This document shows positions 14,841 through 15,390 of a DNA stretch of 15,390 nt, piece by piece. The notes under the pieces are model-generated. The model was not told the DNA's origin. It saw nothing but the letters and a program-made list of their open reading frames with translations, and did not search any database. Positions within the stretch are counted from its first letter, which is position 1, and every line of letters starts with the position of its first letter. Both the position numbers and the translations under genes were made by a program. This stretch comes from an uncultured Clostridium sp. (GTDB lineage: Bacteria; Bacillota; Clostridia; Lachnospirales; Lachnospiraceae), in NCBI GenBank assembly GCA_902464345.1, contig CABQJA010000041.1, positions 1-15,390 of the forward strand, read 5' to 3'.

Positions 14841-15390
14841 CTAGCAGGCACGCTGCTCCATACCATTGCGTTCATAGTACGGAAACTTTTGTTTCTGCGC
14901 ATAGGACAGGAACCGCTTTGGGGTGGTTCCTGTATATTGTTTAAACTCCCGCTGGAAATGGGCCTGATCGGAATAACCGAGTTCTGCCATATAGTCGCAG
15001 AGTGCCAGAACCGGCTGCCGCAGGATGGAGTCCAATACGGTCTGAAAGCGTACGATCCGGGCGAAGGTCTTCGGAGAGATTCCCATCGAATCCTGGAAGA
15101 TTCTGGAAAGATGCCGCTCGGAATAATGCAGCTCATCTGCCAGCTCATGGATCCGGATCGTGCCATGGGACTGATTGATCGCATTCAGGACGTGCTCGGT
15201 CAGAGGGTTGACCTCCGCAAGCTGCATGCAGGAATCAAAGGCAGAACGGAACAGGGCACAGCACTCTTTTAAGGAACGGGTCTCCACCAGATCCCGGAAG
15301 AACACTGCCAGATCTTCATCTATATGTTCAATAAAAAAGTCCTGGTTTGTAATATTTTTCAGAGACATGCCTTCATATGCAATATAAAGT
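14841..15390 (-). CDS. AraC-family transcriptional regulator, C-terminal part (cut by window edge)
   Basis: The visible part is about 182 residues and ends in a complete AraC DNA-binding domain. The first helix-turn-helix is IRIHELADELHYSERHLSRIF; the second lies around ALCDYMAELGYSDQAHFQREF, followed by the signature TGTTPKRFLS. The frame has an internal ATG at 15368, but no ribosome site precedes it and the frame stays open (LYIAYEG before that Met) to position 15390, so the gene most likely continues beyond the window with an N-terminal sensor domain. The ligand and targets are unknown. It converges on ybaK with only 3 bases between the two stop codons. Confidence 0.88.
   Translation of the reverse strand, partial: LYIAYEGMSLKNITNQDFFIEHIDEDLAVFFRDLVETRSLKECCALFRSAFDSCMQLAEVNPLTEHVLNAINQSHGTIRIHELADELHYSERHLSRIFQDSMGISPKTFARIVRFQTVLDSILRQPVLALCDYMAELGYSDQAHFQREFKQYTGTTPKRFLSYAQKQKFPYYERNGMEQRAC

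Noticed and set aside
14302..15390. Search for a JetD nuclease after jetC
   Set aside because: Downstream genes are a clear YbaK deacylase and a minus-strand AraC regulator; neither shows toprim or DUF2220/DUF2399-like features.

Overview
The window looks like a chromosomal segment of a gut Firmicute of the Lachnospiraceae type (Roseburia/Agathobacter/Coprococcus-like). The basis is mid-40s GC by eye, strong AGGAGG-type ribosome sites, Gram-positive SigA promoters, and families typical of that group (DUF2974, DUF2752, class II fructose-bisphosphate aldolase, JetA/DUF5716). This assignment is inference; no rRNA or other marker is present.

Layout. (1) 46-1680: an AMP-forming acyl-CoA synthetase closed by a strong intrinsic terminator. 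(2) 1721-3053: a DUF2974 lipase-fold protein behind a leader holding a doubtful 20-codon ORF. (3) 3091-5258: an AraC-family regulator divergent from an alpha/beta hydrolase that has a near-consensus promoter. (4) 5259-5972: about 700 bases with no credible gene, holding nested inverted repeats, a long hairpin and 45-bp tandem repeats. (5) 5973-6422: a small DUF2752 membrane protein with a clear extended -10 promoter. (6) 6541-7404: class II fructose-bisphosphate aldolase, with the codon bias of a highly expressed gene and its own terminator. (7) 7564-14301: a three-gene operon encoding a Wadjet/MukBEF-like SMC complex: JetA-like kleisin (DUF5716), JetB-like MukE/kite subunit (DUF6063) and a 1486-residue JetC-like SMC ATPase. 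(8) 14343-14837: a YbaK-type aminoacyl-tRNA deacylase, 41 bases after jetC. (9) 14841-15390: the C-terminal part of a second AraC regulator, on the minus strand and open to the window edge.

The most notable object is the SMC operon. The three structural subunits are intact and translationally tight (20-base gap, then a 14-base overlap), but no gene for the JetD nuclease, which cuts DNA in characterised Wadjet systems, is seen here. The locus lies between two housekeeping genes. The predicted Walker B of JetC reads FIDNPFG, with Asn where the catalytic Glu is expected. The operon may therefore be a plasmid-defence system whose effector is elsewhere, or a JetD-less condensin used for chromosome maintenance or another role. 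The second point of interest is the structured gene-free region at 5259-5972.
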